In this document: positions 1 through 11,450 of the stretch, one piece after another
How positions within the stretch are numbered: the stretch's first letter is position 1
Layout: every line of letters starts with the position of its first letter
Source of the DNA: Berberis thunbergii
Taxonomy: Eukaryota > Streptophyta > Magnoliopsida > Ranunculales > Berberidaceae
DNA length: 64,000 nucleotides
Assembly: GCA_003290165.1 (NCBI GenBank)
Contig: QNQO01000835.1
Location: forward strand, 124,001-188,000
Direction: 5' to 3'
Program-made: the position numbers and the translations under genes
Notes under the pieces: model-generated
Told to the model about the DNA's origin: nothing
The model's database searches: none
What the model saw: only the letters and a program-made list of their open reading frames with translations

Positions 1-159
1 AGAATGGGTGTGGGGAGAAATGAAATAAAATGGGAGTGTGCAGAACAAAAAAATGGACATAAACAAACAACAATTTTGTTTTTTTATCAATGTCAAGACT
101 TTCAAAATAAATGCACACGGAAAGAAAATAGAGTAAATTTGATGTCGATCCCTTCTACT

Positions 160-526
160 CAAGGATTGTAATTTCATTTTCAAGGTAATTTCAATAAGTT
201 GATTTTAAGAAATATTTCGTTATGTATAGAAAAAATGTAAAAAGTTCGGTTGAATTTTTGAAGTTATCAATATCATTTAAGCATTTTAAACTCTTATATA
301 TTAAATAAAGAGCACCACAAGATTCATAATGTCATACTAATGACATATTGCATAAGAATAACTTGTATAACAAAATTTTAATACTAAACTATAATTATAA
401 TGGGTTAAAAATGTCCGGAATTGAGATTGGGCTAGCAAAAAAAATAAATATTTCGAAATATAGGTATCTCAAAAAAAGAATATATTTCGTGAAATTTTGA
501 CATTTTTCGAGAAATCATATTCCTTG
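160..526. mobile_element. hAT-type MITE nested in the left MULE arm
   Basis: This 367-bp AT-rich block interrupts the left MULE arm but not the right one. Its ends are imperfect inverted repeats (CAAGGATTGTAATTTC and, on the other strand, CAAGGAATATGATTTC). The flanks are 8-bp copies CTTCTACT (152-159) and CTTCAACT (527-534), differing at one base. Eight-base TSDs and short inverted ends fit hAT. No coding capacity is seen. Confidence 0.7.
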
Positions 527-859
527 CTTCAACTAATGCGATAAATGTTTTTTTATCTTGTTTACTAATCGTATTTAAGTATGGTCTCTTGACTGACTAT
601 CCGGTCAACGGTTAAGTTGGCATGTTGCATGTGACCATTTTTTTTTTACTCAAATACCTCTTGTCTCTATCTTCATCCCCAACTTCATCTTCTTCTCCTC
701 CCCCTCCTCTCTCATCGTCATCAAAGGCATTTTCCAAGATTCTTTGGTTGCACAGATCAAGGAAATCAAGGAATAAACAACGGCCTGGATTAGCTCTAAA
801 ATAAAGTGAAAAACCAAACCCAAATCACTTCTTCCCCGATATCACTTTCCCTCCCCAAT

Positions 860-1090
860 TTGAACCACAACTAGGCACTGCCACCCCTCCCTTCTACCCT
901 ACCCTCACTGAAACCCCCTTCCCTAAACACCCAATCACCACCACCTTCTTTTCTTCTTCTTCTTGCATACCTACTCTCGACACCATCTCTCTCGCTTGGA
1001 AACACGCCCAACCTTTGTTTATCTCGTGTGGTTTCCTCTTCTCAGACATGGATATGGCTCCTGTTCTCCAAAAAGAGGAGGAAGTTAGGT
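860..1090 (+). pseudogene. Possible captured coding fragment in the MULE, family unknown
   Basis: One frame is open across this stretch and reads as an ordinary soluble protein, with a Pro/Thr-rich part followed by TLDTISLAWKHAQPL and SCGFLFSDMDMAP. It ends at GTTAGGTGATT, which may be a splice donor region. There is no start codon in this frame at the left and I do not recognise the family. It could equally be noncoding DNA that happens to be open. Confidence 0.25.
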
Positions 1091-1397
1091 GATTGTTCTC
1101 ATTATTCCTCTGATGACCATGTGTTCATTGTTTTCTTATGTTCTCCTTGACTGCTTATGTTTTGTTGTTGATTACCGAATGGATGGAGCGCTTGGAGTCG
1201 CGATTGTCCTTTGTTGCCACCCTGCTTCCTAATCTCCTTTCATTCGATCTATTGTTGGTAGTGAGATTGGATATGAAGCAGCGGACGTCGAAGAAGGAGG
1301 AGGTGAAGGCAGGCACAGAAAGCCCCCTTCATTTATGAACAATTCATAGTCGGTGGCAGCAATGGTAGCATTAAACAAATGGCGTGCGATGTTGATT

Positions 1398-1398
<1 letters not shown>

Positions 1399-1435
<37 letters not shown>

Positions 1436-1436
1436 G
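1399..1436. repeat. (TTG)n microsatellite
   Basis: About a dozen uninterrupted TTG units. Read on the minus strand it gives a run of asparagine codons in a short spurious frame. Confidence 0.9.
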
Positions 1437-1939
1437 ACGCTTATGTGCACTTGCTCCTTTTTAAAACCATCAAATTCATATTCATAAGCTATGCAGTTAA
1501 AATGGATAACGGACATGTAACGCTCTATTTTTTAATGGGATTTAACGGACTATAATGAGATTTAATGAGATTTAACGGACTATTTTTTAAATATATTTTG
1601 TATACCCCCAATAAGTATCTACCATAGATAAAATAAACAATAAATAGAGTGAAAAAAAAGGGATAAAAATCAAATCTTTACAGTAAAGTTAGTTGAATTA
1701 AATTGAAGGCCGACTTTTCCACATGTTTTTGGTTGAGGCAGTCATCAATTATGGGAATCAATAAATGAATTGAAAGGAGAAAATGAGAACTTACAAACAA
1801 CAATTGTGTGTTCAATTGCCAGTATTACAAGAATGTACAAATTACGTAAGGAGGACTGAAAGAGAACTTACACAGTCAGCATAGACTTCAGTGTAATAGT
1901 TAGTGAGTTCTCCCTTCTTCTCTTCTATCTTCTTATTTC

Positions 1940-2220
1940 TTTTTCAATGATTTTCAACAAACCACATGCAGTCGACGAAAACACAACATTCACAGTCGAT
2001 CGATTCCGCTTATTTTTTTCCATTCTTTTCTTCTTTCTTCTTCACAATTCTCGACAAAACATAGCACACACACATTGATCAATCGCAATGTCAATCAATC
2101 ATCTCCCGTTCTACTCTCTTATTTTTTTCTTCTTTTTCTTCAAAGATTTTCGACAAAACAAAACACACACACATCGATCTATTGCGATTGATCATCTCCC
2201 ATTCTTTTTTCTTTCTTTTT
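1940..2220. repeat. Degenerate tandem repeat, about 105-bp unit
   Basis: Three imperfect copies share the order: a TTCTTC-rich run, TTTTCGACAAAACA, ACACACACA, then a GATCGATC or GATCAATC block and ATCATCTCCC. It lies in the interior of the MULE and has no coding signal. Confidence 0.55.
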
Positions 2221-2883
2221 CTTATCTATTATCTCTTGGATCGATCAATATCTCTCTTTAGGTTTCAGTTGGCGATTTTTCCCCCTTTATATTCCCGTTT
2301 CGCTAAAACACCATCACATGGCAGACCGTTTTCCTCATAATGGCCGTTATGTCAACATTTTAATGCCACTATCAAGTGATTAACAGCTCCGACCCGTTAC
2401 ACGTTATTAAATGCTTAGTTCATAAAGCAGGGACAATGAAGTGGAAGGGGATGATGTGGATTTGTAAGATGAAACCTATCATGAAGGGTGTGATTTGACG
2501 AACAAGAACATGGGTTGGGGGTGGGTTGTTTGCAGGCTGTTGGTGGTTGCAATTTGAAGAATTGTGGGGAGGTGGGTTTCAGTAAAGGTGAAGGGGAGGG
2601 GCGGTGGTGCGCAGGGTATTGTGGAAGAAGCATTAGGGATTTTGGGGTTTTTGATGATGAGAGAGGAGGAGAAGATGAAGTTGGGGAAGAAGACAGAGAC
2701 ATGGGTATTTGGTTAAAAAAAAGTTCACATGCAAGGCTGATGCCAGCTTTACTATTAACCAGACGGTCAACAACAATCAACAGCGGTCATGAGACCAAAC
2801 TCAAATACAATTACTAAACGAGATCAAAGTCATTTATCCCATTAGTAGAGGAGACCAACATCAAATTTACCCCCAAGAAAATA

Positions 2884-3639
2884 TGCAGGAAACACGTAAT
2901 AGTTCTTTCCATGGATGTTGATCAAGCGACAATAACTTAGCATATCTAAGGGATCAAAACATGATATGTATGCCTTTCAGCAAACTGCAAATAGTGCAAA
3001 AAAGAAATAACGGCCCAACCCGATATGTGGAATTTGAGGGTGTTTTGAGTCTTCTTCTTTTAGCCCTAGGGCTAGATATTCATGAATGCCATATGCAATT
3101 ATTAGGGTTATTTGGCTGGACATGAATTCAAGAGTGTTTTGAGTCTTCTTTTTCTAGGGACATGATTGTCATGAATGTTACGGGTGGTTTATGGTATATC
3201 TGTATATGTTTCCTTCATGTGCTCTTGAAAGGTGTGCGCTTCCAAGAATTCCTTCTTGGATGGGTTCAGTTTATTTAGGGTTAGTATCTTCATCGTTTTG
3301 TTCTCGGGGATGTTGGCTTGTATTTGTATAAATATTTTTATTTCACCAAACTATGAATACTTATTGGGATTCCCAATGTAATTGGATATGCATTGTTTAC
3401 CAATGTACCAATCTTCCATGTTGTTTATTAAGTTTTATGCTCAACTACTCAAGTAAAAATTCTTATTAGGGTAGGTCTACTCTTCTATTTACTGCCGTTT
3501 TTTTTTTCTTTTCCTTAAAATGAAATGTGCATAGTTTATTCCATAGGCATCAATAATACAAGAGAAATGACACAATGTCATTGGAAGAACGATAGAAATA
3601 ATTTATGATCTTAAGATGAAGTGCTCCCAATCAATTAAA
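2884..3639. other. Intergenic stretch with no recognised feature
   Basis: AT-rich sequence without a convincing open frame. A motif around GTGTTTTGAGTCTTCTT followed by CTAGGG and CATGAATG occurs twice (about 3047-3100 and 3133-3185), a short degenerate duplication. Nothing else could be supported. Confidence 0.5.
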
Positions 3640-4212
3640 AACCTATCAAAAGACTTTTAAACTTCAAAACATCTTCCTCTTTTCTCGAGTACACCTTGAA
3701 AAAACATTCCTATTTCTTTCTAGCAAAAGTTCACCATACCATGTAATTAACCATGTCCCACATAAGCTTGTCCGCACATCTATGACAGATTTATTTTTCC
3801 ATAGTTTGCATGTGTCAAAAAAAAAAAGACTCCCTAGAAACAGCCATGATACCTCAAAGCACAAATGATCCAGAGGCATGAAGCAAGGTTACATCTCAAT
3901 AGAAGGTGGGTAAGAGTGATACCCCATAATAGCATCCAAGCACTCTCCACTTTCATTCCACAAAAAAAAGACATACTTGATAGGATGATGGCCCCACAAA
4001 CCTTCTACACAAAAGAGACGATTTTTACAAGCCATAGACTAATCCACACACCTTGTTAGAATGTTTTGTTAAGAATGTCATGGTGTAAAGGTTTTTGTCA
4101 ATTAGGTAAAAAATGATTGAACAGTGAAACCCCTGGCTGCCAGAATTTCACTTCGAACCATCATACTCATGTTTGAGATTAATCGTATTCAATTCCTTAA
4201 TCAATCAAATAG
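3640..4212 (-). pseudogene. LINE remnant, 3' part (zinc-binding reverse transcriptase region)
   Basis: The minus strand carries a decayed non-LTR retrotransposon tail. One frame at 3664-3879 includes MPLDHLCFEVSWLF, like the conserved VDHLLLHC motif of the reverse-transcriptase zinc-binding domain, and then LLLERNRNVF, like the WxERNxRxF motif that ends plant LINE ORF2. Upstream frames are broken. The matching upstream part lies at 25686-26090, on the other side of gypsy-1, so the gypsy inserted into an older LINE copy. Confidence 0.6.
4208..4212. repeat. TSD of gypsy-1, left copy
   Basis: AATAG directly before the LTR. The same five bases follow the right LTR at 25686-25690. A five-base duplication is usual for Ty3/gypsy integration. 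Confidence 0.9.
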
Positions 4213-4830
4213 TGATAGGATTCTACCTCATAAACCTCCTATTCAGTATACTTATTCCCGGAGAAAGACATGCCATAAGACCACTAGTGCTGAAGAGGAA
4301 TGAAGGATATTGTTAGTGCTTGTATTGCTGAGAATGCAACTGTTAGTGTTCTGTTAAGTACTGAGAGTGCTCTGTTTGTATGTCTGTTACTGTAAGTGCT
4401 CTGTCTGTATGTCTGTTAAGAATAGCTGTCAATATATGTGAGAGTAGTTGTTAATATGCTAAGTGCTATAAATAGGAGAGCATTATTAGAAAAGAGTAAT
4501 TCATTGATCTGTAGAGAAATTGTACATTGAGCAAATTGCTCAAGGAGAGTTGGAGCCTCTCGAATAGCTCTAAAGGGAGATTAGCAATCTCAAACTTGCT
4601 ATTACATTTTCTGTATCTACACTTTCTTTTGATCTATATACAATAAAATCTTTGTTTCTTCACCCTTACTCCATCTTGTCTTCTATAGCAATTCACTGCT
4701 TGATTTCCTCTTTATTTCAGTTTGTCTTCTGTAGCAAAATCATTGCTTGATTTCTTTATTGCTTGAATTGAATCCACAACAAGGAATTCTAACCTGCAAG
4801 AAAGAACAGATACTAGGTCAGATCTTATCA
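4213..4830 (+). repeat. Gypsy-1 5' LTR
   Basis: Starts TGATAGGATT and ends CTTATCA, directly before the primer site. It contains a TATA box (CTATAAATAG near 4467) and a polyadenylation-type AATAAA near 4641, both also in the 3' LTR. Compared with the 3' LTR it is 38 bp longer, mainly in two short segments near 4265-4345. Its first 50 bp match the coding end of pol in the 3' LTR. Confidence 0.93.
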
Positions 4831-4832
4831 AT

Positions 4833-4846
4833 TGGTATCAGTGCAC
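4833..4846 (+). promoter_or_regulatory. Primer-binding site (tRNA-iMet type)
   Basis: TGGTATCAGTGCAC lies two bases after the LTR. It matches the usual plant initiator-tRNA primer site TGGTATCAGAGC except at one position. Confidence 0.85.
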
Positions 4847-4861
4847 TTGATTTCTTGTGAG

Positions 4862-5872
4862 ATGGCTGGAAAGGGTGTTAATGCGAATGCAAGAATGGAG
4901 CTTATGGAAGAATCTATGGCTAGCATGCAAGGGAAAATGGATTCTCTGGACGGGGGTTTCCAAGAATTGAAACAAATGTTAGAATTGGTGCTAAAAAGAC
5001 AACAAGAAACTCCGAAAATAGTTTCTACAAATGAAAAAGATCAAATTCCTCCAATGAATGTGGAAACCCATAGTCCAAATGGTGGAATGGGTGAATCTTC
5101 TTCACAAGGGTTTCAATTTGATAAGAGACATAAAAGATTAGAGATGCCTACCTTTGAGGGTTCAAACCCTGATGGCTGGATTATGAAGGCTGGGCGATTT
5201 TTTGCACTCAATTGATACAGTAATGATGAGAAGATTGAAGCAGCTGTGATTGCTTTCGAAGGGGATGCCCTTCTTTGGTATCAGTGGGAAAGTAAGAGAA
5301 GGAGGATCATCTTTTGGGAAGAATTAAAGGGGTTGCTCTTGAAACGATTTAGGTCGACTCAAGAGGGATCGCTTTGTGAGCAATTCCTTGCGTTGAAATA
5401 GGAAGGATCAGTGGCGGAGTATCAAAGGCGTTTTGTCTCCCATGCGGCTCCATTAGAGTCTCTGAACGAAGAGGTTTACCTCAGCAAGTTCATCGATGGC
5501 TTGAAACCATCGATTAGGGTAGAGGTGCGAATGTTAGACCCCGGGTTCTTGGGTCGGGCCATGGATATGGCCCAACGGGTGGAAGAAAAATAAAAGACTT
5601 TGGAATTTTCCAAATCGAGTTTTCAAAGTTACAATAACAGGTCCGTCAGCGGCCCAAAACCATTTACAAATGGTTCGTTAGGGCAAGCTTCTCATCACTC
5701 ATACAGAGATTTCAATCATCCAAACCTCTCTATCGAAAATGAAAGACAGGCGACTGCAAAAGGGGAGCTTCGACGATTCTCAGATGTCGAATACCAAGAA
5801 AAGAGGGCGAGAGGGTTATGATTCAAGTGCGCTGAGAAGTATTCACCTGATCATTGATGCAAGAGGAAGGAA
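4862..5872 (+). pseudogene. Gypsy-1 gag (broken)
   Basis: The ATG at 4862 follows the primer site closely and starts a basic, coiled-coil-like N-terminus (MELMEESMASMQGKMDSL). The frame then shows the typical gag core FEGDALLWYQWE and FIDGLKPSIRVEV, and ends in a CCHC knuckle of the form FKCAEKYSPDH where two key codons have become TGA. In-frame stops lie at about 5213, 5399, 5591 and 5818. The protein would form the particle that packages the RNA, but it cannot be made as one chain here. Confidence 0.85.
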
Positions 5873-5874
5873 GT

Positions 5875-7263
5875 CAGTGTTCTCATCGCACAAGCCGAAA
5901 GTGAGGTCGAGGATGAAGATGGTCAGGGGTGTGACGAGCAGAAAGAGCTTGATGTGGTTGAGATCAGTCGAGGAGTGGAAGTTTCTTTGAGTTCCGTCAT
6001 GGGTTTGACAAACCCAAAGACAATGAAACTTGCAGGTGCTATATCGAGTCACGCGGTGGTGGTTTTGATCGACAGTGGTGCAACCCATAACTTCATTTCT
6101 CACAAAGTGGTCGATCAGGTGAAGTTACCGATATCAGCCACTGGAGGGTACGGAGTAATAATGGGTTCGGGTGATGCAATCCAAGGAAGTGGGGTTTGTA
6201 AAGGGGTGAAAGTATTGTTACAAGGGATAGAACTTAAGGAGGACTTTCTCCCATTAGGTTTGGGAAGTTCGGATGTTATATTGGGAATTCAATGGTTGGA
6301 GACTTTGGGAACAATTTCAGTAAATTGGACAGAGCAACACTTGCAATTTCAAGTGGGGTCTGAAAAATTTTCATTCAAGGGTGATCCCTCTTTGGGGAAG
6401 AGTTTGGTGTCATTGAAGGCTATGTTGCGCACTATAAAACAGGAGGGGCATGGGTACTTGGTGGAATTGGGACATATGGCCCTATCCGAAAGCAGAGTTT
6501 CAGCAACACCGAGTGCAGTACTTGAAGTTTTAAAAAGGTACGGCGAGGTTTTTCAGTTACCTTCAGGGTTGCCTCCAAAAAGGGGATATGAGCACGCCAT
6601 TGTGATGAACGATGGAGCCGGTCCAGTGAATGTGCGTCCCTAGAGATATCCTCAGTTCCAGAAAAATGAGATTGAAAGGTTGATCACCGAGATGTTATCT
6701 GCCGGCATTATACGCCACAATGTGAGCCCTCTCTCTAGTCCCGTGTTGTTGGTTAAGAAGAAAGATGGAGGGTGGCGTTTCTGTGTCGACTACCACGCGC
6801 TGAACAAGCAAACAATACCGGATAGGTTCCCGATTCCCATTATCGACGAGTTGTTAAATGAACTCCATGGAGCTGATATTTTTTCAAAATTGGACCTTAA
6901 ATTAGGTTATCATCAAATCAGATTACAAGAGGGGGATGAAGCCAAAACGGCCTTTCGAACACACAAAGGGCATTATGAGTTTTTAGTCATGCCCTTCGGT
7001 CTAACAAATGCGCCCGCAACTTTTCAAGCCTTGATGAATTCCATTTTCAGACCGTATTTGCGTAAGTTTGTCCTCGTATTTTTTGATGACATACTGGTGT
7101 ATAGCAAAGGAGTTGAAGATCATCTGAGGCATTTGGAGATCGTCTGGGAGTTGTTACAGGTAAACCAACTTTTTGCGAATAAAAAAAATGAGAATTTGGT
7201 TGTTCGACATTGAGTTATCTGAAGCACAACATTTTGGCTGAAGGAGTGGCGATGGAACAATCA
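5875..7263 (+). pseudogene. Gypsy-1 pol, first part: protease and reverse transcriptase
   Basis: The aspartic protease active site reads LIDSGATHNFIS (near 6066-6101). The reverse transcriptase follows, with [46 protein letters not shown] and the catalytic FFDDILVYS (near 7080-7106). A stop interrupts the linker at 6641. A slip in an A-run near 7185 moves the frame. Coding sense then continues in another frame up to the CACTA-1 TSD at 7264-7266, where the domain is cut and resumes at 23038. Confidence 0.9.
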
Positions 7264-7279
7264 AAGCACTACAACACAA

Positions 7280-7400
7280 ATGGTTATAGATAGCACATGA
7301 TAATAGCGTTTTTTTAAGAATGCTATGAAAGGTATTTTCGCTAGAGGCACCAAAGTGATTTTGGTCAATTGATGAATGGGATTTTTAAAAACCGCTATGA
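7280..7400. repeat. CACTA-1 5' subterminal repeats
   Basis: Degenerate copies of the GCTATGA / AATAGCG / CCGCTATG motif follow the terminal repeat. They are sparser than at the 3' end. Confidence 0.6.
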
Positions 7401-7429
7401 AAACTGGGGGCGCCAAAGTGCCCGCTCGA

Positions 7430-7927
7430 TCAAAAAAAAAAAGAGAGAAATAAAACAGAAGAGAGAAAGACGGAAGGAAGGAACGAAGCAGAAGTCGTAT
7501 CTCCAACTCCCTCTCCGACTACTCTCATCTCCCTCACCGTTCTGCTCTCCCTCTCCGATTATCACCCTGTGCTGTCAACGCCCAACCTGTTTCGCCGTGT
7601 TCTCCCTCTCCAACGTGCTCTACTTTTCGTCGTGATCTCCTTCTCCGTTTCAGGTCTCTCATTCTCAACACACTCCTTCTCCGAGATCTGATCTTCTTTA
7701 GCTTCGTCAACTCCCGGAGCAACTTCAATTTCATTGAGAACAACATCGAACGTCACCGATTCGCGACTTCACAGATTTTATCTTTGTTTCATTAAAATAC
7801 GCAGGTGAGTGTGCGCTTGTTTTCGTTCGTTTTTGCAATTTTTTGCTTGAATCGGTTCGCAATCTGAGCTTTAGTAACTCTTGCTCAGTAGCTCAGGTAT
7901 CTCTTTTACTGATTTTTTTCGCTGTAG
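7430..7927 (+). promoter_or_regulatory. CACTA-1 pyrimidine-rich leader with intron
   Basis: After the subterminal repeats comes a CTCCCTCTCC-rich stretch (7500-7720) that looks like a plant 5' untranslated exon. It ends ACGCAG followed by GTGAGT (donor at 7805). A matching acceptor, GCTGTAG, ends at 7927. The next exon begins just before an ATG at 7966. The same layout recurs in CACTA-2, CACTA-3 and hAT-C. Promoter activity is inferred, not shown. Confidence 0.5.
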
Positions 7928-7965
7928 ATTAGCAATGGCAGTGATTAGCTAGGGTTTCAAGCGCT

Positions 7966-8070
7966 ATGAAGATGGAAGCCACCGCAAAGCCATCTGTTTC
8001 GGCTGCTGTTAGTTCTCAATCTGTCCACCTGATCGCCTTGGAAGCTCGATTTAACGAGCTGTGTGAGGTT
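7966..8070 (+). pseudogene. Captured first coding exon, family unknown
   Basis: The ATG at 7966 opens a short Ala/Ser-rich frame containing SVHLIALEARFNELCE, followed by GTTTCC, a weak donor. It sits right after the leader intron, so it looks like the first coding exon of a captured gene. I do not recognise the gene, and it need not belong to the ArfGAP exons that follow. Confidence 0.4.
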
Positions 8071-8559
8071 TCCTCTGTATCTGTCTCTCCTTGTTTTCAA
8101 GTCATTTGTACTCATTTAAACAAACATGGATTTATTGTGGTATTTTTCACCGTTAGTATTATCTTCGATGCACTGCTTTGTTGTGCTCAAATCATGGATC
8201 AGTTGGTCAAATGGTATGCAGTGAAAGCTGAAAATGAATGCCACTAATGGTTGCAGCTGAATGTACACATGGTTCTTAATATTTGTTTCATGATGCATTT
8301 AGTGGTGTATCATGAATTTTGTTTTTGTGTGCTTTCCACATGCTAAGTTGTAGTTTTAGGTGCCACGATGAGCAACAGCTTTGTCTTGAATTCTGCTTGT
8401 GTACCTGCAACATGCTCTAAGCTGTAGTTTTAAGTGTCATTGTTTACAAGAGTCACAATCCTTTTAGATGTGATTGCATTGGATAGGGAAAATATTATTA
8501 ATCTAGGTCATACACTACTTAATTTTAATTCGCTGACTTTCTCTTTCTTTCTCTTTTAG

Positions 8560-9300
8560 AATCGATTCCCAGTCGCGAGTTCACACGTCGAGTAAAATCA
8601 GTGTCCATGGCAAACTTTATTACATCAGAAGTTAGTGCACTTCAAGCTGGTGGAAATGAGGTATAGATGCATATTCTATCACTTATTTTCTGGTACCTTG
8701 CCTGCCAATAAACCCCTCAGTGTCAGGTTTTGAAGTATGAACTCTGTGTTTCTTGTCTTACACAGCGTGCAAGGGAGATTTATTTTAAAGAATTCGATCC
8801 ACAACGCCATTCTATTCTTGATAGCAAGTTATTTCATGGCCCTTATTATCTAGTATTGATTCTTAGTGATTGGGTTCTTTCTGATCAAATGTTCAATCAC
8901 AGTAATGTTGTGAGACTATGGGACTTCATTAAAAATGTCTACGTGGATAGAAGATACACTAGTGAGAGGCCTGTTGACAAGCCTCCAAGGATAAGGATGG
9001 TATATCTCACCCTTCCCTTTTCTGCTGTAATTTTTCCTAATGGTCATTGTTTGAAAATTAATGAAGTTACGTGTTTGTGATGTACAGACCGACAAAGAGG
9101 ATACTTATGAAAGCAGAAAAATTGATCCATATCGTGGTGGTTCTAGGAGCCCACCTTTTGAAAATCAGTGCTACAATGAAAGGCCTGGCATTGGTGAACT
9201 CAACGTCACTTGGGCATGTCCCTAGTAGCAGTTTGGACGAGATTGGTGGGTAGGGATGTGTCCCTTCGGTTGATCAGTTGGCACTTCCTCAAGAAAAGGC
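8560..9300 (+). pseudogene. AGD14: Captured AGD14-like ArfGAP fragment
   Basis: Three exon pieces fit a plant ARF GTPase-activating protein of the AGD14 type, which acts in vesicle traffic. Exon 8560-8660 reads FTRRVKSVSMA and EVSALQAGGNE. Exon 8766-8999 reads RAREIYFKEFDPQRHS and LWDFIKNVYVDRRYTSERP. Exon 9088 to about 9300 reads TDKEDTYESRKIDPYRGG. Splice signals AG and GT sit at the expected places. About 75 bp between 8825 and 8901 do not fit the family and end in CACAG, probably an intron with a damaged donor. The zinc-finger N-terminus and the long C-terminus are absent. Confidence 0.75.
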
Positions 9301-9577
9301 AAGTACTTGCAGATGCATATTCTCGACTGCCCTTTCATGAAAATATTGACTACGATCGTGTTTTCGACTGCCCTATCTCTCTATGATTGCATGCATATTT
9401 CAATGCCTTTAAAGCAAGAAAGATAACATCATCAAAGCATAATATCTTTCTGCAATGATAGCTGATTCAAAAAGGCTTTTTAAGATGCTATTTTACTTCT
9501 AATCTTAGACTAAAACTAATGTCTTAAGCTAAATGAAAAGAATTGGTTTAGTTGCTCTTTGCAGAAAATTGGAAGCC

Positions 9578-9987
9578 ATGGATGATGATCAAGTGCCTCT
9601 GGTTCGCGAGGATTCGCCAGTAGAAGCTCCTAAGAATCACAGTAAATATGTTCACATTTTGAGTTGCACGTTTTTGTTGGTCTTTCTTGCTTATGGAGCT
9701 GCTCAGAATCTGCAGAATACAGTCAATACAGTGAGATTTTCTTTAATTTTAGTTGGAATGTGAATTGGATGTTTTTTGTGTAATTTGAAAGTTTTGAACT
9801 TGGATTGAATTTTTTGTTTGCAGGAGGGAAATCTAGGTACGACGTCGCTGGGGATATTGTATGTTTCATTTACAGTGTTCTCTTTGGTGGCGTTGTCCGT
9901 GGTTCGGTGGCTAGGATCAAAAAATGCTTTGATACTTGGTACTAGTGGGTATTGGTTGTTCATAGCTGCTAATTTGGTACCTTCATG
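9578..9987 (+). pseudogene. Captured UNC93-like gene, exons 1-2
   Basis: Exon 1 (9578-9730) starts at ATG with an acidic tail MDDDQVPLVRED, then HILSCTFLLVFLAYGAAQNL, the first membrane segment of plant UNC93-like proteins (major-facilitator-like membrane proteins). Exon 2 (9824-9987) reads EGNLGTTSLGILY and LGSKNALILGTSGYWLF. The intron has GTGAG and CAG borders and the phase fits (T then E). Both exons are still open, so capture kept both coding sequence and introns. More exons follow at 10749 and 11128. Confidence 0.82.
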
Positions 9988-10748
9988 GTAATGCTTGTGC
10001 ACTATTTTTATTTTTTATTTTGTGTTGAATTTGAACGACTTATTTTTGGCATTTGGAAGAGCTTAAACTATAATATGAATGAAAGGCATATGAATTTAGA
10101 GTAGACATCTGGAAATGTTAACCTTAAATGGTGATTATAGAAAGTTGGCGAAAGACAATTCACTTAGTATGAGTGAGTTTTATTCAATTTGAAGAAGCTA
10201 CTAAGACTTGTGTTGTATGTAAGGCACTCAATTGATAGGAGCTTATGTTTAATCTTTCCCAATGGGACCTTAGCGTTTCTCATGTGTTGCCATCTATTGC
10301 TAGAAATAATATATTTTCCCTTGTGGCAGTTAAGTTTGTATTACTAGGGCCAGATTATCACACGAAGGATATTCATAGACGTAGATTTAATGGGCATTAT
10401 GGTGACTATGACCATAGGTAAAAAGTCAGGGAGCCTCAATTGAAATTCGACCAATGATAACAAGAACAGCAAAGAGCCTAGCTCTATAAACACGAGCTAT
10501 CCATCTAATGTCTGAAGTTTATAGGCAACATGTTGCCAATCGGTTCTCCCAACGACCTTGTTAATGACATTTGAGATCAAGCAGGCTTTCAGATTAATGT
10601 GATAAATGATTATTAAAGAGTCTGCTTAACACTTAGGATTGAGCATTATGTGTGCAATGCTAATAATATCCAAACTGAATGCTATTGAACTTTCATGCCT
10701 TAGTTTTGAAATTCCTGCTGATGTTCAATATTCTTGGACCTCACTGCA

Positions 10749-11218
10749 GGGAGGGACTACCAGTGGCACAACCTTATTATTTGTGGTTTTCCTTGGAGCA
10801 TGACTTTAGGTACCATTCTAGTGTGCTTCTTAAGTAAAGGGATGGTAAAGAAGAAGAACAAGAAAAACCTTCTGGCAATTTCTATTCTTCTTTAGTGTAT
10901 CTTTCAAAGTTGGTTATTGCTCCTTTGTTCGACAAACGGTTGTTGTTGATCATTCCTCTTATCATCTATTCAGGCTTGCAACAGGCATTTGTGTGGTAAA
11001 TACCTCAAACAGTACTGCATGATTGATGTCATTCTTGATATTATCAATCACTTAGTCATTTCACCGTGATTTCCCCTTTTTTTTTCTTTTGTTCTTCTTA
11101 ACTTAATGTTGCATCTGTCTACATCAGGGCTGAATTCACCAAGTATATTGTACAACCAACACTTGGCGTATCAAGTGTCAGTGGTTCAATGGCAGTATAT
11201 GGAGCTTTTGATGCATTG
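10749..11218 (+). pseudogene. Captured UNC93-like gene, middle exons (damaged)
   Basis: Exon about 10749-10994 has family sequence split between frames: MTLGTILVCFLSKGMV, then LLLIIPLIIYSGLQQAF. At least two small indels have damaged it, including one in an AAGAAGAAG run near 10850. Exon 11128-11218 is clean and reads EFTKYIVQPTLGV and MAVYGAFDAL, ending at a GTAAGT donor. The rest of the gene is not seen. The decay here is worse than in exons 1 and 2. Confidence 0.75.
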
Positions 11219-11450
11219 GTAAGTATAGAAATAGAGAAGATATGTATTACTAAATTTACGTGCGGTCAGTTTATATGAGTTGCCCATGAGACCTGGATAA
11301 TGGCCTAATCTCTCTTTAGAAGTTCCTTTCTGTTTGGCTCTCAAGGTTCTCTCGGCATCACGAAGGATTCTTTTGGTATTTTGAGAATCTATTCTATGCA
11401 TATCGTCTTTGGCTTATGTTTTTAGACCCCTTCTCATGTTGGTTTTGCAG

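Larger units (their letters stand above)
131..2874. mobile_element. Non-autonomous Mutator-like element (MULE) with 9-bp TSD
   Basis: The ends are long inverted repeats. The left arm starts GAGTAAATTTGATGTCGATC, and the right arm read on the minus strand starts GGGGTAAATTTGATGTTGGTC. After the nested MITE, the left-arm homology continues through the shared GGTCTC and CATGTGA blocks to a run of TCATCTTC-type repeats. The flanks carry a perfect 9-bp duplication AAGAAAATA (122-130 and 2875-2883), the length typical of Mutator-like transposons. The inside has no recognisable transposase. It holds a GTT microsatellite, roughly 105-bp degenerate tandem units and a possible captured coding stretch near 860-1090. 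Class assignment rests on TSD length and long terminal repeats, not on protein. Confidence 0.72.

Noticed and set aside
622..804. Short plus-strand open frame rich in Ser/Pro
   Set aside because: It lies in the MULE terminal arm and comes from TCTTCTCC-type repeats; the opposite arm gives a similar frame on the minus strand.
2415..2780. Minus-strand 121-codon frame
   Set aside because: It is the right arm of the MULE inverted repeat, of low complexity, with no family resemblance.
4080..4207. Additional kinase exons left of gypsy-1
   Set aside because: The minus-strand text there fits a LINE remnant, and no SRPK C-lobe motif was found down to position 1.
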